9,349 nucleotides of DNA, taken from the NCBI GenBank assembly GCA_023247935.1, contig JAHFFM010000064.1:1-9349 (forward strand). Direction: 5' to 3'. The notes beneath the pieces are model-generated. The model was not told the DNA's origin. It saw only the letters and a list, made by a program, of their open reading frames with translations, and made no database searches. The stretch's first letter is position 1, and each line of letters begins with the position of its first letter. This stretch comes from Candidatus Omnitrophota bacterium (GTDB taxonomy: Bacteria; Omnitrophota; Gorgyraeia; 2-02-FULL-51-18). The position numbers were made by a program, and so were the translations under genes. This document shows, in pieces, positions 1-6,243 of this stretch.

Positions 1-179
1 ATTAAAAGCCAGTTCAAAGGAAACAGCCATTTTGGAAATAAAATCCACGCGCGATTGGCGCCGATTCTGTCCTGCATCACGGCGCTTTGCTTGCGCTCCA
101 CCCACGTCAAAAGACCGGCATGGTTTAAAACCATACCCAGAAACGCGCCAGCCAGAACCAATTTAATCCAAAAATCCAT
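1..179 (-). CDS. nuoH: NADH-quinone oxidoreductase subunit H, N-terminal part (gene runs off the window)
   Basis: NuoH is the membrane subunit at the junction of the complex I arms; with NuoB and NuoD it forms the quinone-entry site. Only the first 59 codons are present. The translation begins MDFWIKLVLAGAFLG, a first transmembrane helix, and continues with TWVERKQSAVMQDRIGANRA. That matches the conserved NuoH loop (E-R-K, then QDRIGPNRA) except for Ala where Pro is usual. The start is the ATG at 179, which shares one base with the nuoG stop (TGATG), so termination-reinitiation coupling is likely. Position after nuoG is standard for nuo operons. No frameshift is visible in this fragment; the rest lies beyond base 1. 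Confidence 0.93.
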   Translation of the reverse strand, partial: MDFWIKLVLAGAFLGMVLNHAGLLTWVERKQSAVMQDRIGANRAWILFPKWLFPLNWLL

Positions 180-1837
180 CAATTTTTATTCCTTTGTGTC
201 GTTCCTTTTTTTCCTATGATTTTATAATCCAACCCATGAAACGCCGCATTTTCTTTGGCCAAATCTTCAAAAATGAATTCGGGCCGCAAATATTGCAGGG
301 ACGACCCTTGGGGGCGCCCAGAATGGGCGGGGACAAGCCCCGCCCCTACGGCGTTAATCAAATCCCGCATAATTTCCCATGTGGCCCGCGAATCGCCCAG
401 TTCATTAACCGCTTTTCGAATCCGCTGCACACGTCCCTCGAAATTGGTAAATGTACCTTCTTTTTCAGCATACGTGGCGCTTGGAAGCACCACATCCGCA
501 GCATCCGCTGTGGCATTGGCGGTCCAACCCTCATAAATAATGAATGGTACTTTTTCGCGTAATGTTTTGAGCGTGTCAGCGCCGTAAATTTTGGCAATGT
601 CATGGCCGAAAATAAAAAGGCCTTTAAACTCGCCTTTTTTCGCTTTTTCTACGAGGGGCGTAATATCCCGCTCAAAATTTTTTAAAATTTGAATCGCGCC
701 GGATGTGTTTGGATTTTTATCTTTTTTCATCAGAAAATCGTCTTCATAACCTTCCTGGTTCGGAGCGTAGAACGCGCCGTTTTTCCATTTCAAATGACCG
801 GCGAATAATTTTTGAATCAAAAAGAGCTCTTCATTGGTGTATTGAGGCGAGGCCAGCACTGCCCATTGCTCGGGCTTGGCCTGTTTGAGCGCTTGGGCGG
901 TTTTTTCCAGCGCGGTTTTCCAATCGGATATTCTCTGTTGGGGCGCACGGCCGTGCGCGCCTGCGGCGTCCGATATTTTCACATCCACAATCCGGTTTTC
1001 GTCGATGAATTTGTACCCGTAACGGCCTTCATCGCACATCCACCATTTATTTACTTCCTGGTTTTCGCGGGGCTTCAAACGCATCACGCGTCCATTTTTT
1101 GACGGATAAGGCCTCGACTTCTCATAATTAATCAAAATATTGCAGCCGCGCGAACAACCCGTGCAAACGGATTCCGCGGAACCCAAATACCAAACGCGCA
1201 TTTTGAAACGAAAATCTTTGTCGGTCAACGCGCCCACCGGACAAATATCCGCCACGTTTCCGGAATACTTGTTGTTTAATTCTTTCCCCGGGTAAATATC
1301 CAGCTCGGAATGATCACCGCGATTGAATACGCCGAAGTCGCTGGTTTTCGTGATTTCATCTCCAAATCGGACGCAGCGCGTGCAAAGAATGCAGCGCTCC
1401 TGGTCCAGCATGATGGTCGGTCCCACGGAAACCGCTTTTTTGGTTTTTTTGACTTTTTGGTCGTCAAACTTCGGGTCATACAAACCATAATCCATGTAAT
1501 AATCTTGGAGTTTGCACTCCCCGGCCTGGTCACAAACGGGACAATCCAACGGATGATTGGCTAAAAGAAATTCAAGAACGATTTGCTGAGACTCTTTGGC
1601 TTTTTGGGATTTGGTGTGAATCACCATGCCTTCGGTGACGCGCGTATTGCAGGCAATCACGGTACGCGGCATTTTTTCCACTTCCACCTGGCAAATGCGG
1701 CAATTTCCCGCAATGGAAAGACCGGGATGATAGCAATATCTCGGCAAATCGGTTTTCGCGACCTGGTCAATCGCCTCGATAATGGTGATGCCGTCTTTGA
1801 CCGTGTATTGCTTGCCGTCTATTGTAATATTAGCCAT
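179..1837 (-). CDS. nuoG: NADH-quinone oxidoreductase subunit G (short form, 552 aa)
   Basis: NuoG is the iron-sulfur subunit of the complex I peripheral arm that carries electrons from NuoF/NuoE towards NuoB. Ligand sets visible: 2Fe-2S N1b at C35, C46, C49, C63; N5 at H95, C99, C102, C108; N6-type 4Fe-4S at C149, C152, C155, C199; and a further set at C225, C228, C232, C268 fitting the N7/molybdopterin-type Fe4S4 domain. Residues from about 300 are a reduced molybdopterin-oxidoreductase-like domain, so the protein is much shorter than the roughly 900-residue E. coli form. The ATG at 1837 is chosen because MANITIDGK begins the ferredoxin domain and GGAAGG lies 7 nt upstream. The frame is open further upstream, but only over the nuoF tail and a repeat. 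Two palindromic elements appear in frame, near residues 291-303 and 496-513. Confidence 0.95.
   Translation of the reverse strand: MANITIDGKQYTVKDGITIIEAIDQVAKTDLPRYCYHPGLSIAGNCRICQVEVEKMPRTVIACNTRVTEGMVIHTKSQKAKESQQIVLEFLLANHPLDCPVCDQAGECKLQDYYMDYGLYDPKFDDQKVKKTKKAVSVGPTIMLDQERCILCTRCVRFGDEITKTSDFGVFNRGDHSELDIYPGKELNNKYSGNVADICPVGALTDKDFRFKMRVWYLGSAESVCTGCSRGCNILINYEKSRPYPSKNGRVMRLKPRENQEVNKWWMCDEGRYGYKFIDENRIVDVKISDAAGAHGRAPQQRISDWKTALEKTAQALKQAKPEQWAVLASPQYTNEELFLIQKLFAGHLKWKNGAFYAPNQEGYEDDFLMKKDKNPNTSGAIQILKNFERDITPLVEKAKKGEFKGLFIFGHDIAKIYGADTLKTLREKVPFIIYEGWTANATADAADVVLPSATYAEKEGTFTNFEGRVQRIRKAVNELGDSRATWEIMRDLINAVGAGLVPAHSGRPQGSSLQYLRPEFIFEDLAKENAAFHGLDYKIIGKKGTTQRNKN
301..352. repeat. 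GC-rich palindromic repeat in frame inside nuoG
   Basis: A block containing the hairpin 325-345 (arms GGGCGGGG / CCCCGCCC, 5-nt loop) and a neighbouring GGGCGCCC palindrome. On the coding strand it begins GTAGGGGCGGGGCTTGTCC, a motif I recognise as a dispersed repeat of many environmental genomes. It is translated as VGAGLVPAHSGRPQGSS, about residues 497-513 of NuoG, between the helix ending RDLINA and the conserved-looking LQYLRPEF. The length keeps the frame. Element borders are approximate. Confidence 0.75.
938..970. repeat. Short GC palindrome in frame inside nuoG
   Basis: The perfect 16-bp palindrome GCGCACGGCCGTGCGC (943-958) lies in a GC-rich block. It is translated as AAGAHGRAPQQR, near residues 291-302, at the boundary between the Fe-S part and the reduced molybdopterin-like domain of NuoG. 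Composition and palindromy differ from the surrounding coding sequence. It looks like an in-frame linker insertion; borders are approximate. Confidence 0.6.
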
Positions 1838-1844
1838 AAGCTTA

Positions 1845-1850
1845 CCTTCC
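1845..1850 (-). promoter_or_regulatory. Ribosome binding site of nuoG
   Basis: GGAAGG on the minus strand, 7 nt before the ATG at 1837. It decides the nuoG start over in-frame upstream codons that lie inside nuoF. Confidence 0.6.
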
Positions 1851-1853
1851 GGT

Positions 1854-1936
1854 TTACGAGGGACGATGGGCGAAGGACGAGGGACGCAAATTATCAGCAT
1901 TTTCGTCTTTCGTCTTTCGTCCTTCGTCTTTCGTAA
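1854..1936. repeat. Heptad-built inverted repeat at the nuoF/nuoG junction
   Basis: On the plus strand 1902-1936 is five heptads (TTCGTCT, TTCGTCT, TTCGTCC, TTCGTCT, TTCGTAA). The opposing arm 1856-1887 is four heptads of RCGARGG type (ACGAGGG, ACGATGG, GCGAAGG, ACGAGGG) plus ACGC. The ends are TTACGA (1854-1859) and TCGTAA (1931-1936), so the element is an imperfect inverted repeat. It encodes the nuoF C-terminal tail, and its terminal TTA is the nuoF stop codon read on the minus strand. Confidence 0.85.
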
Positions 1937-3197
1937 TCCAGTCTTCAAACTCTTTTCTGAATTTCGTGATGTAGCTCTGTATAGGCCAGGCAGCCGCATC
2001 CGCGAACACGCAAATTGTTCTACCTTCCATATTTCTCGCGATGGTCAAAAGCGTGTCCAAATCTTTTAAAGAGCCGCGTCCGTCATAAATCCGGCGCACG
2101 ATTTTATGCGCCCAGCCTGTGCCCTCGCGGCATGGCGAGCATTGCCCGCAGGATTCATGTGAGAAAAATTTGGTGGCGTAATAAAGCATTTTAACCATCG
2201 ACGTATCCTCATCCATCACCATGACGCCTGCCGAACCCAACATGGTTCCTGCATTTCTCAAAGAGTCGTAATCCATGTTCACGTCAATTTCGCCGGCCGT
2301 CAAAATTTTGGCGGAAATTCCGCCGGGAATCACGGCTTTTAATTTTTTTCCGCCTTTGACCCCGCCCGCATGCTTTTCAATAATTTCACGAAGCGGCGTT
2401 CCCATGGGCAGCTCGTAAACGCCGGGCTTATTCACGTGTCCCGAAACGCTGAAAAGATGGGTTCCGCCATTGCCAGCCGACCCTAATTTCGCGAACCATT
2501 CGGGACCGTTTTTTAAAATATGCGGCACGCATGCCAGCGTTTCAACATTATTCACGATAGTCGGGCAGCCAAAAAGACCGACGATAGCCGGAAACGGCGG
2601 CTTCAAACGGGGGTATCCTTTTAAGCCCTCCAGAGAATTCAAAAGCGCGGTTTCTTCTCCGCAAATATAAGCACCGGCGCCGCGATGAACGACTATATCC
2701 AATTGAAAATTCGTGCCAAAAATATTTTTACCCAAATAACCTTTTTGATAGGCCTCGTCCACGGCCGCCTGAAAACGCTGAAAAGGCCGCACGTATTCTC
2801 CACGAATATACACATACGATTTATGGGAATTGATGGCAAAAGCGCTGATGATGATTCCTTCAACCAATTGATGCGGGTCACGCTCGAGAATATAACGGTC
2901 TTTGAATGTGCCCGGCTCGCCTTCGTCGGCGTTAATCACGAGATACACGGGCTTTCCGCCAGAGGCGGACCCGCCTCCGGCGGGAGGATCCTTCGGTAAA
3001 AATTGCCATTTTTTTCCGGTAGGAAAACCGGCGCCGCCAAGACCGCGAAGATTGGAAGCCAAAACTGAATTAGTCACCTCTTCAGGCTTGGAGGAAGTCA
3101 AAACTTTTTTAGCAGTGGCGTAAGAGCCGCGACTTTCGGCAATGCCTATTTTCCAGGCGTCGGCGACATTAAAATTTCGGGAGAGAATTGGTTCCAT
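1854..3197 (-). CDS. nuoF: NADH-quinone oxidoreductase subunit F (NADH-binding, FMN and 4Fe-4S)
   Basis: NuoF oxidises NADH, passes the hydride to FMN and then single electrons to cluster N3. Visible in the 447 residues: the nucleotide-binding glycine stretch GLGGAGFPTGKKW (52-64), the FMN segment NADEGEPGTFKDR (89-101), GAGAYICGEETALLNSLEG (173-191), a soluble-ligand-binding SLBB-like region (about 245-300), and N3 ligands C350, C353, C356 plus C396 in TICVFADAAAWP. The start ATG at 3197 gives the usual N-terminus (ILSRNF...ESRGSYATAKK) with only a weak CAGG 7 nt upstream. Two oddities: residues 72-81 (PAGGGSASGG) look like an in-frame repeat insertion just before the FMN motif, and the last 26 residues (TKDEGRKTKDE...) plus the stop are encoded by a heptad repeat. 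nuoG starts 16 nt downstream. Confidence 0.96.
   Translation of the reverse strand: MEPILSRNFNVADAWKIGIAESRGSYATAKKVLTSSKPEEVTNSVLASNLRGLGGAGFPTGKKWQFLPKDPPAGGGSASGGKPVYLVINADEGEPGTFKDRYILERDPHQLVEGIIISAFAINSHKSYVYIRGEYVRPFQRFQAAVDEAYQKGYLGKNIFGTNFQLDIVVHRGAGAYICGEETALLNSLEGLKGYPRLKPPFPAIVGLFGCPTIVNNVETLACVPHILKNGPEWFAKLGSAGNGGTHLFSVSGHVNKPGVYELPMGTPLREIIEKHAGGVKGGKKLKAVIPGGISAKILTAGEIDVNMDYDSLRNAGTMLGSAGVMVMDEDTSMVKMLYYATKFFSHESCGQCSPCREGTGWAHKIVRRIYDGRGSLKDLDTLLTIARNMEGRTICVFADAAAWPIQSYITKFRKEFEDWITKDEGRKTKDENADNLRPSSFAHRPS
2955..2988. repeat. Double-hairpin GGCGGA repeat in frame inside nuoF
   Basis: Two adjacent hairpins: TCCGCC-AGA-GGCGGA, then CCCGCC...GGCGGGA. The stem motif TCCGCC/GGCGGA also occurs inside the repeat between the TPR gene and nuoD. 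The element encodes PAGGGSASGG in NuoF, where the family normally has a short loop between the KW.F.PK motif and the YLVxNADEGEPGT motif. Confidence 0.75.
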
Positions 3198-3208
3198 ATT
3201 AAAACCTG

Positions 3209-3318
3209 GCGAAGAGCGAAGAGCGAAGAGCGAAGAGCTGTTGGGTCGCTGCGCGACTTTTTATAAAGGCCGCGAAGCGGCTCCAAAGCTTTTCGCTCTT
3301 CGCTCTTCGTTTTTCGCT
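3209..3318. repeat. Heptad-armed inverted repeat between nuoE and nuoF
   Basis: The left arm is four tandem GCGAAGA heptads (3209-3236). The right arm (about 3291-3318) is the complementary TTCGCTC-type series. Between them are two small hairpins: GTCGC-TGC-GCGAC (3245-3257) and GCCGC-GAA-GCGGC (3269-3281). It fills almost the whole 125-nt nuoE/nuoF gap, so the transcript could form a long branched stem. It has the same heptad design as the nuoF/nuoG element. Confidence 0.85.
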
Positions 3319-3322
3319 TTTT

Positions 3323-3787
3323 TTATTTGAGTTTATCGAGAATTTCATCAATTTTCTTTTCCGTTAAATCCCCGTGATAGTCGTCTCCCACCTGCATCAT
3401 GGGCGCCATTTCACAAGCGCAAAGACATTCCGCTTCTTCTAAAGAAAATTTCCCGTCTTTCGTGGTTTGGCCGCCGCAAATTCCTAATTTCTTTTCTAAA
3501 TAGCCAAGCATTTTTTCACCACCGCCCAAAATACAGCTTGTGGACGTGCAATAACGGATATGATGCTTCCCCGCCGGTTTTTTGTGGTACATGGAATAAA
3601 AAGTCACCACTTCATGCACGTGCACTACCGGCACTTCCGTCCATTTAGAAACCCAGGCTTCGATTTCAGGCGACACGTAACCAACTTTATCCTGCGCCAA
3701 ATGCAAAAGGGTCAAAGTGGCCGCGCGTTTTTTGTCGTATTTGGCTAAAATTTTTTGCGCTTCGCTGTCTAATTCATGAAGATTCAT
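3323..3787 (-). CDS. nuoE: NADH-quinone oxidoreductase subunit E (2Fe-2S, thioredoxin-like)
   Basis: NuoE is the 24-kDa-type subunit that binds 2Fe-2S cluster N1a beside NuoF in the NADH-oxidising module. The 154-residue protein has the helical N-terminal part (LLHLAQDKVGYVSPEIEAWVSK) and the motif VVTFYSMYHKKPAGKHHIRYC. Cluster ligands are C80, C85, C121 and C125 (C-x4-C and C-x3-C spacing). An additional cysteine, C123, occupies the position usually held by Gly in the ECLGAC motif. The ATG at 3787 is preceded by AGAGGG 3 nt upstream. A palindromic repeat separates it from nuoD and a heptad repeat separates it from nuoF. Length and content are typical of the family. Confidence 0.96.
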   Translation of the reverse strand: MNLHELDSEAQKILAKYDKKRAATLTLLHLAQDKVGYVSPEIEAWVSKWTEVPVVHVHEVVTFYSMYHKKPAGKHHIRYCTSTSCILGGGEKMLGYLEKKLGICGGQTTKDGKFSLEEAECLCACEMAPMMQVGDDYHGDLTEKKIDEILDKLK

Positions 3788-3798
3788 ATACCCTCTTT

Positions 3799-3868
3799 GT
3801 CATTCCCGCAATCTTTTAGCGGGAATCCAGAAATGTCTGGATCCCCGATAAAAAAATTCGGGGATGAC
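3799..3868. repeat. GTCATTCCCGC...ATGAC palindromic element between nuoD and nuoE
   Basis: A 70-bp element with GTCAT/ATGAC termini that folds into three consecutive hairpins: TTCCCGC/GCGGGAA, ATCCAGA/TCTGGAT and TCCCCGA/TCGGGGA. It starts one base after the nuoD stop and ends just ahead of the nuoE ribosome binding site. I recognise this family as a widespread dispersed intergenic repeat in bacterial genomes. Confidence 0.88.
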
Positions 3869-3869
3869 A

Positions 3870-5222
3870 TCATCGATCCAATTCTCCACCAATCATATTC
3901 ACGGAGCCAAACGTAGGAATAATGTCTGCGAGCTGGTCTCCGATTAAAAGCTTGGGAAGCGCGGCCACAATCGGAAAACACGGCGGTCTCACGCGAACGC
4001 GATAAGGCCTATCCGTGCCATCACTCACCACATAAAAACCAAGCTCTCCATTGGCGCCCTCCACCGCGAAATAAGCTTCACCTTTGGGCGGACGCAATCC
4101 ATGACCATGCATCACGAGCTTAAAATGATTCATCAAACCTTCAATATTTCCGTAAGTATTTTCTTTGGCGGGCAAAGCCACTCTTTTATCGTCAGAATAA
4201 ACAACATCGTGCGCGGGCCCGGAAGAGCCTTCCAGCGTCGGATCCGCTTCCACGATCTTGTTTTTGAAATCGCGGGTTTGGCCCATCTTCGCTTCATCCA
4301 CCATGTACGCGGCGGGAATCACGCGCCCATCCATGTCCACGCAAACAGGTCCCTCCGGCATTTGCTTAAAAGCCTGCTCGACGATTCGCATGCTTTGTTC
4401 CATTTCTTCCATGCGCACATAATAGCGGTCTAAATTATCCCCTGTTTCACCCACAGGAATATCAAAATCGAGACGGTCGTACACCAAATAAGGCTGGTCT
4501 TTGCGCACATCGTACTCCGAGCCGGTTGAACGCAAAAAAGGTCCCGTGATTCCATAAGCCAGCGCGTCTTGTTTGGAAATGACGCCAACTCCTTTAAGCC
4601 GGTCCACAAAGATCCGGTTTTTATTCAAAAGTCCTTCCACTTCTTTTAAGATGCCTCTGATTTCCGTCAAAAATTTCAGTGTTTTCTCCTCAAAATCTTC
4701 GGGCAAATCGGATTTCAGTCCGCCTACCCTGGCATAAGAAATCGTCAAACGCGCGCCCGTCACGTTTTCAATCAGCTCATAAAGCATCTCGCGAGCCTTG
4801 ATCATATAAAGGAAGACAGTAAACGCGCCCAACTCCATGGCAGAGGCACCCACGCAAGTCAGATGGTCCGTGATGCGGGAAATTTCACTCATGATGACGC
4901 GAATGTACTGGCAGCGCTCCGTGGTCTTAAGGCCCATGAGTTTTTCAACGGCCAGACAATAGCCGACGTTATTGATGAGCGGTGAAACATAATTCAGGCG
5001 GTCGGTGTAAGGGATGGCGTTATTGTAAGGGCCTTGTTCGCACATTTTTTCAAACGCGCGGTGGAGATAGCCGATTTCCACGTCCGCTCCGACGACTGTT
5101 TCACCGTCAAGCTCCGTGACAATCCGCACAATGCCATGCATGGCAGGGTGCTGAGGGCCAATATTTAGAAGCATCGAACGAGATTCGGATGCTTTTTGAT
5201 TCGATTGTAAAGACTTGCCCAT
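3870..5222 (-). CDS. nuoD: NADH-quinone oxidoreductase subunit D (49-kDa type)
   Basis: NuoD is the peripheral-arm subunit that with NuoB forms the quinone-reduction pocket near cluster N2; it descends from the hydrogenase large subunit. Motifs from the ATG at 5222: GPQHPAMHG (22-30, containing the quinone-site histidine), EIGYLHR (49-55), TDRLNYVSP (73-81), and a C-terminus ending GSVNMIGGELDR, close to the family's usual GEVDR end. The 450-residue length is somewhat longer than many homologues, and there is no fusion to NuoC. The start is uncertain. ATG 5222 has AGGG only 2 nt upstream, while an in-frame TTG at 5234 would add MNRE without a clear ribosome site; I prefer the ATG. A TPR gene and a repeat separate it from nuoC, which is unusual. 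Confidence 0.95.
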   Translation of the reverse strand: MGKSLQSNQKASESRSMLLNIGPQHPAMHGIVRIVTELDGETVVGADVEIGYLHRAFEKMCEQGPYNNAIPYTDRLNYVSPLINNVGYCLAVEKLMGLKTTERCQYIRVIMSEISRITDHLTCVGASAMELGAFTVFLYMIKAREMLYELIENVTGARLTISYARVGGLKSDLPEDFEEKTLKFLTEIRGILKEVEGLLNKNRIFVDRLKGVGVISKQDALAYGITGPFLRSTGSEYDVRKDQPYLVYDRLDFDIPVGETGDNLDRYYVRMEEMEQSMRIVEQAFKQMPEGPVCVDMDGRVIPAAYMVDEAKMGQTRDFKNKIVEADPTLEGSSGPAHDVVYSDDKRVALPAKENTYGNIEGLMNHFKLVMHGHGLRPPKGEAYFAVEGANGELGFYVVSDGTDRPYRVRVRPPCFPIVAALPKLLIGDQLADIIPTFGSVNMIGGELDR

Positions 5223-5253
5223 TTCCCTATTCAATTCTTGAATAATGCTAAAA

Positions 5254-5339
5254 CGTCATCCTGAGGAGCGTAGCAACGAAGGATCTCTGCGTTCGCTTAG
5301 ATTCTTCGTCCGCCAAAAAACGGCGGACTCAGAATGACG
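5254..5339. repeat. CGTCATCCTGAG...CTCAGAATGACG palindromic element between the TPR gene and nuoD
   Basis: An 86-bp element with 12-nt imperfect inverted ends, an inner imperfect pair CGAAGGATCT / AGATTCTTCG, and a hairpin GTCCGCC/GGCGGAC (5308-5328, A-rich loop). It begins 4 nt after the TPR stop codon. The family is recognisable as a dispersed repeat of many genomes. The GGCGGA hairpin looks like a second repeat nested within it. Confidence 0.87.
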
Positions 5340-5343
5340 GAGT

Positions 5344-6243
5344 TTATTTTTTCCCCGCGCGGCTGATTTGCCTGAGAATCGCGTCTTTGATTTTCTGATC
5401 CTCAGTCAGGGACATTGCTTTCACATAAAATTCGGCGGCTTTTTCGAGGTTTCCTGTATCCTCATAAGCCAGCGCCAAACTCAAACATGCTTTATAAAAA
5501 TTGGGGTCGATTTGCACGCTTTTTTCATAATACCCCACCGCCTTAGCCTGGTCGCCCTTTTTGGTATAAGAAGCGCCAAGGTCATACCAGGCAACGGCGT
5601 CTTGAGGATCCAAAACAGCGGCCTTTTCAAAATAAACCAAGGCTTTTTCAGGCTGTCCTTTTTCCTCGTAAATATAAGCGATATTGGAATGCGCAAATAA
5701 ATTCTGTGGATCCACTTCAATCGCTTTTTCGTACGCTCTTATGGCTTCGTCAAAGCTTCCTTCTCTACCATAAAGATTTCCGAGCGTCAAATAAATATCA
5801 GGATTTGACGGTTCAAGCCGCGCGCCTTCCTGATAAGCCTTGATGGCTTCCTTGGGATGACTGGCCCCTTCTTCAGCCAAACCCATCGCCAAATAAGCCA
5901 CCGCCTTGCTCGGATCCGCAGCCGCCGCTTTTTTGGCGTAGGCCACGGCATTGGCAAAATCTTTTTTTTCGGAATACGCCAGCGACAAATCCGTGTAAAT
6001 TTCATGCCGCCCGGGATTCAAACCTTCCGCCATTTTTAATTTTTCAATGGCCTTGTCCCAATCGCCTTTTCGTCCTAGCGCCAAACCTTCTTTGAAATGC
6101 GCTTCCCAATCCCCCTGCGCCACGCTCATGCTTGTTTTATCCGCGGCCAAAACCGGCGACAGCGGATAATGCATGGCCAGCAAATTAAATGCAAAAAAAG
6201 CTAAAAAACTAAAACCAAGAAAAGAAGGTTTTGTGTCCGTCAA
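5344..6243 (-). CDS. Exported tetratricopeptide-repeat protein embedded in the nuo operon
   Basis: The 299-residue protein has an N-terminal signal sequence: hydrophobic FLGFSFLAFFAFNLLA and a likely signal peptidase I site VLA/A near residue 33/34. Seven 34-residue TPR units follow at about 45-78, 79-112, 113-146, 147-180, 181-214, 215-248 and 249-282, with the usual W/Y...LG..Y...G...A...Y..A....P pattern. TPR arrays bind peptides or proteins; nothing here points to an enzyme, and no lipobox cysteine is seen. The start is a TTG at 6243 that overlaps the nuoC stop (TTGA), giving a 4-nt coupled junction. The next Met (residue 24) would lose most of the signal. It is not a standard complex I subunit. 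A periplasmic role in assembly or anchoring of complex I is only inference from position; it could be an unrelated passenger. Confidence 0.88.
   Translation of the reverse strand: MTDTKPSFLGFSFLAFFAFNLLAMHYPLSPVLAADKTSMSVAQGDWEAHFKEGLALGRKGDWDKAIEKLKMAEGLNPGRHEIYTDLSLAYSEKKDFANAVAYAKKAAAADPSKAVAYLAMGLAEEGASHPKEAIKAYQEGARLEPSNPDIYLTLGNLYGREGSFDEAIRAYEKAIEVDPQNLFAHSNIAYIYEEKGQPEKALVYFEKAAVLDPQDAVAWYDLGASYTKKGDQAKAVGYYEKSVQIDPNFYKACLSLALAYEDTGNLEKAAEFYVKAMSLTEDQKIKDAILRQISRAGKK

Noticed and set aside
1854..1936. Heptad arrays read as a CRISPR or minisatellite array
   Set aside because: Units are 7 nt without spacers and lie in inverted arms, so neither a CRISPR nor a simple tandem array fits.
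1838..1999. N-terminal extension of nuoG by 54 codons
   Set aside because: The stretch overlaps nuoF and the heptad repeat. NuoG homologues begin at the ferredoxin domain, and GGAAGG supports the ATG at 1837.
194..3330. Plus-strand open frames opposite nuoG, nuoF and nuoE
   Set aside because: They lack ribosome sites and family motifs and lie opposite genes with clear conserved residues. They are antisense shadows.
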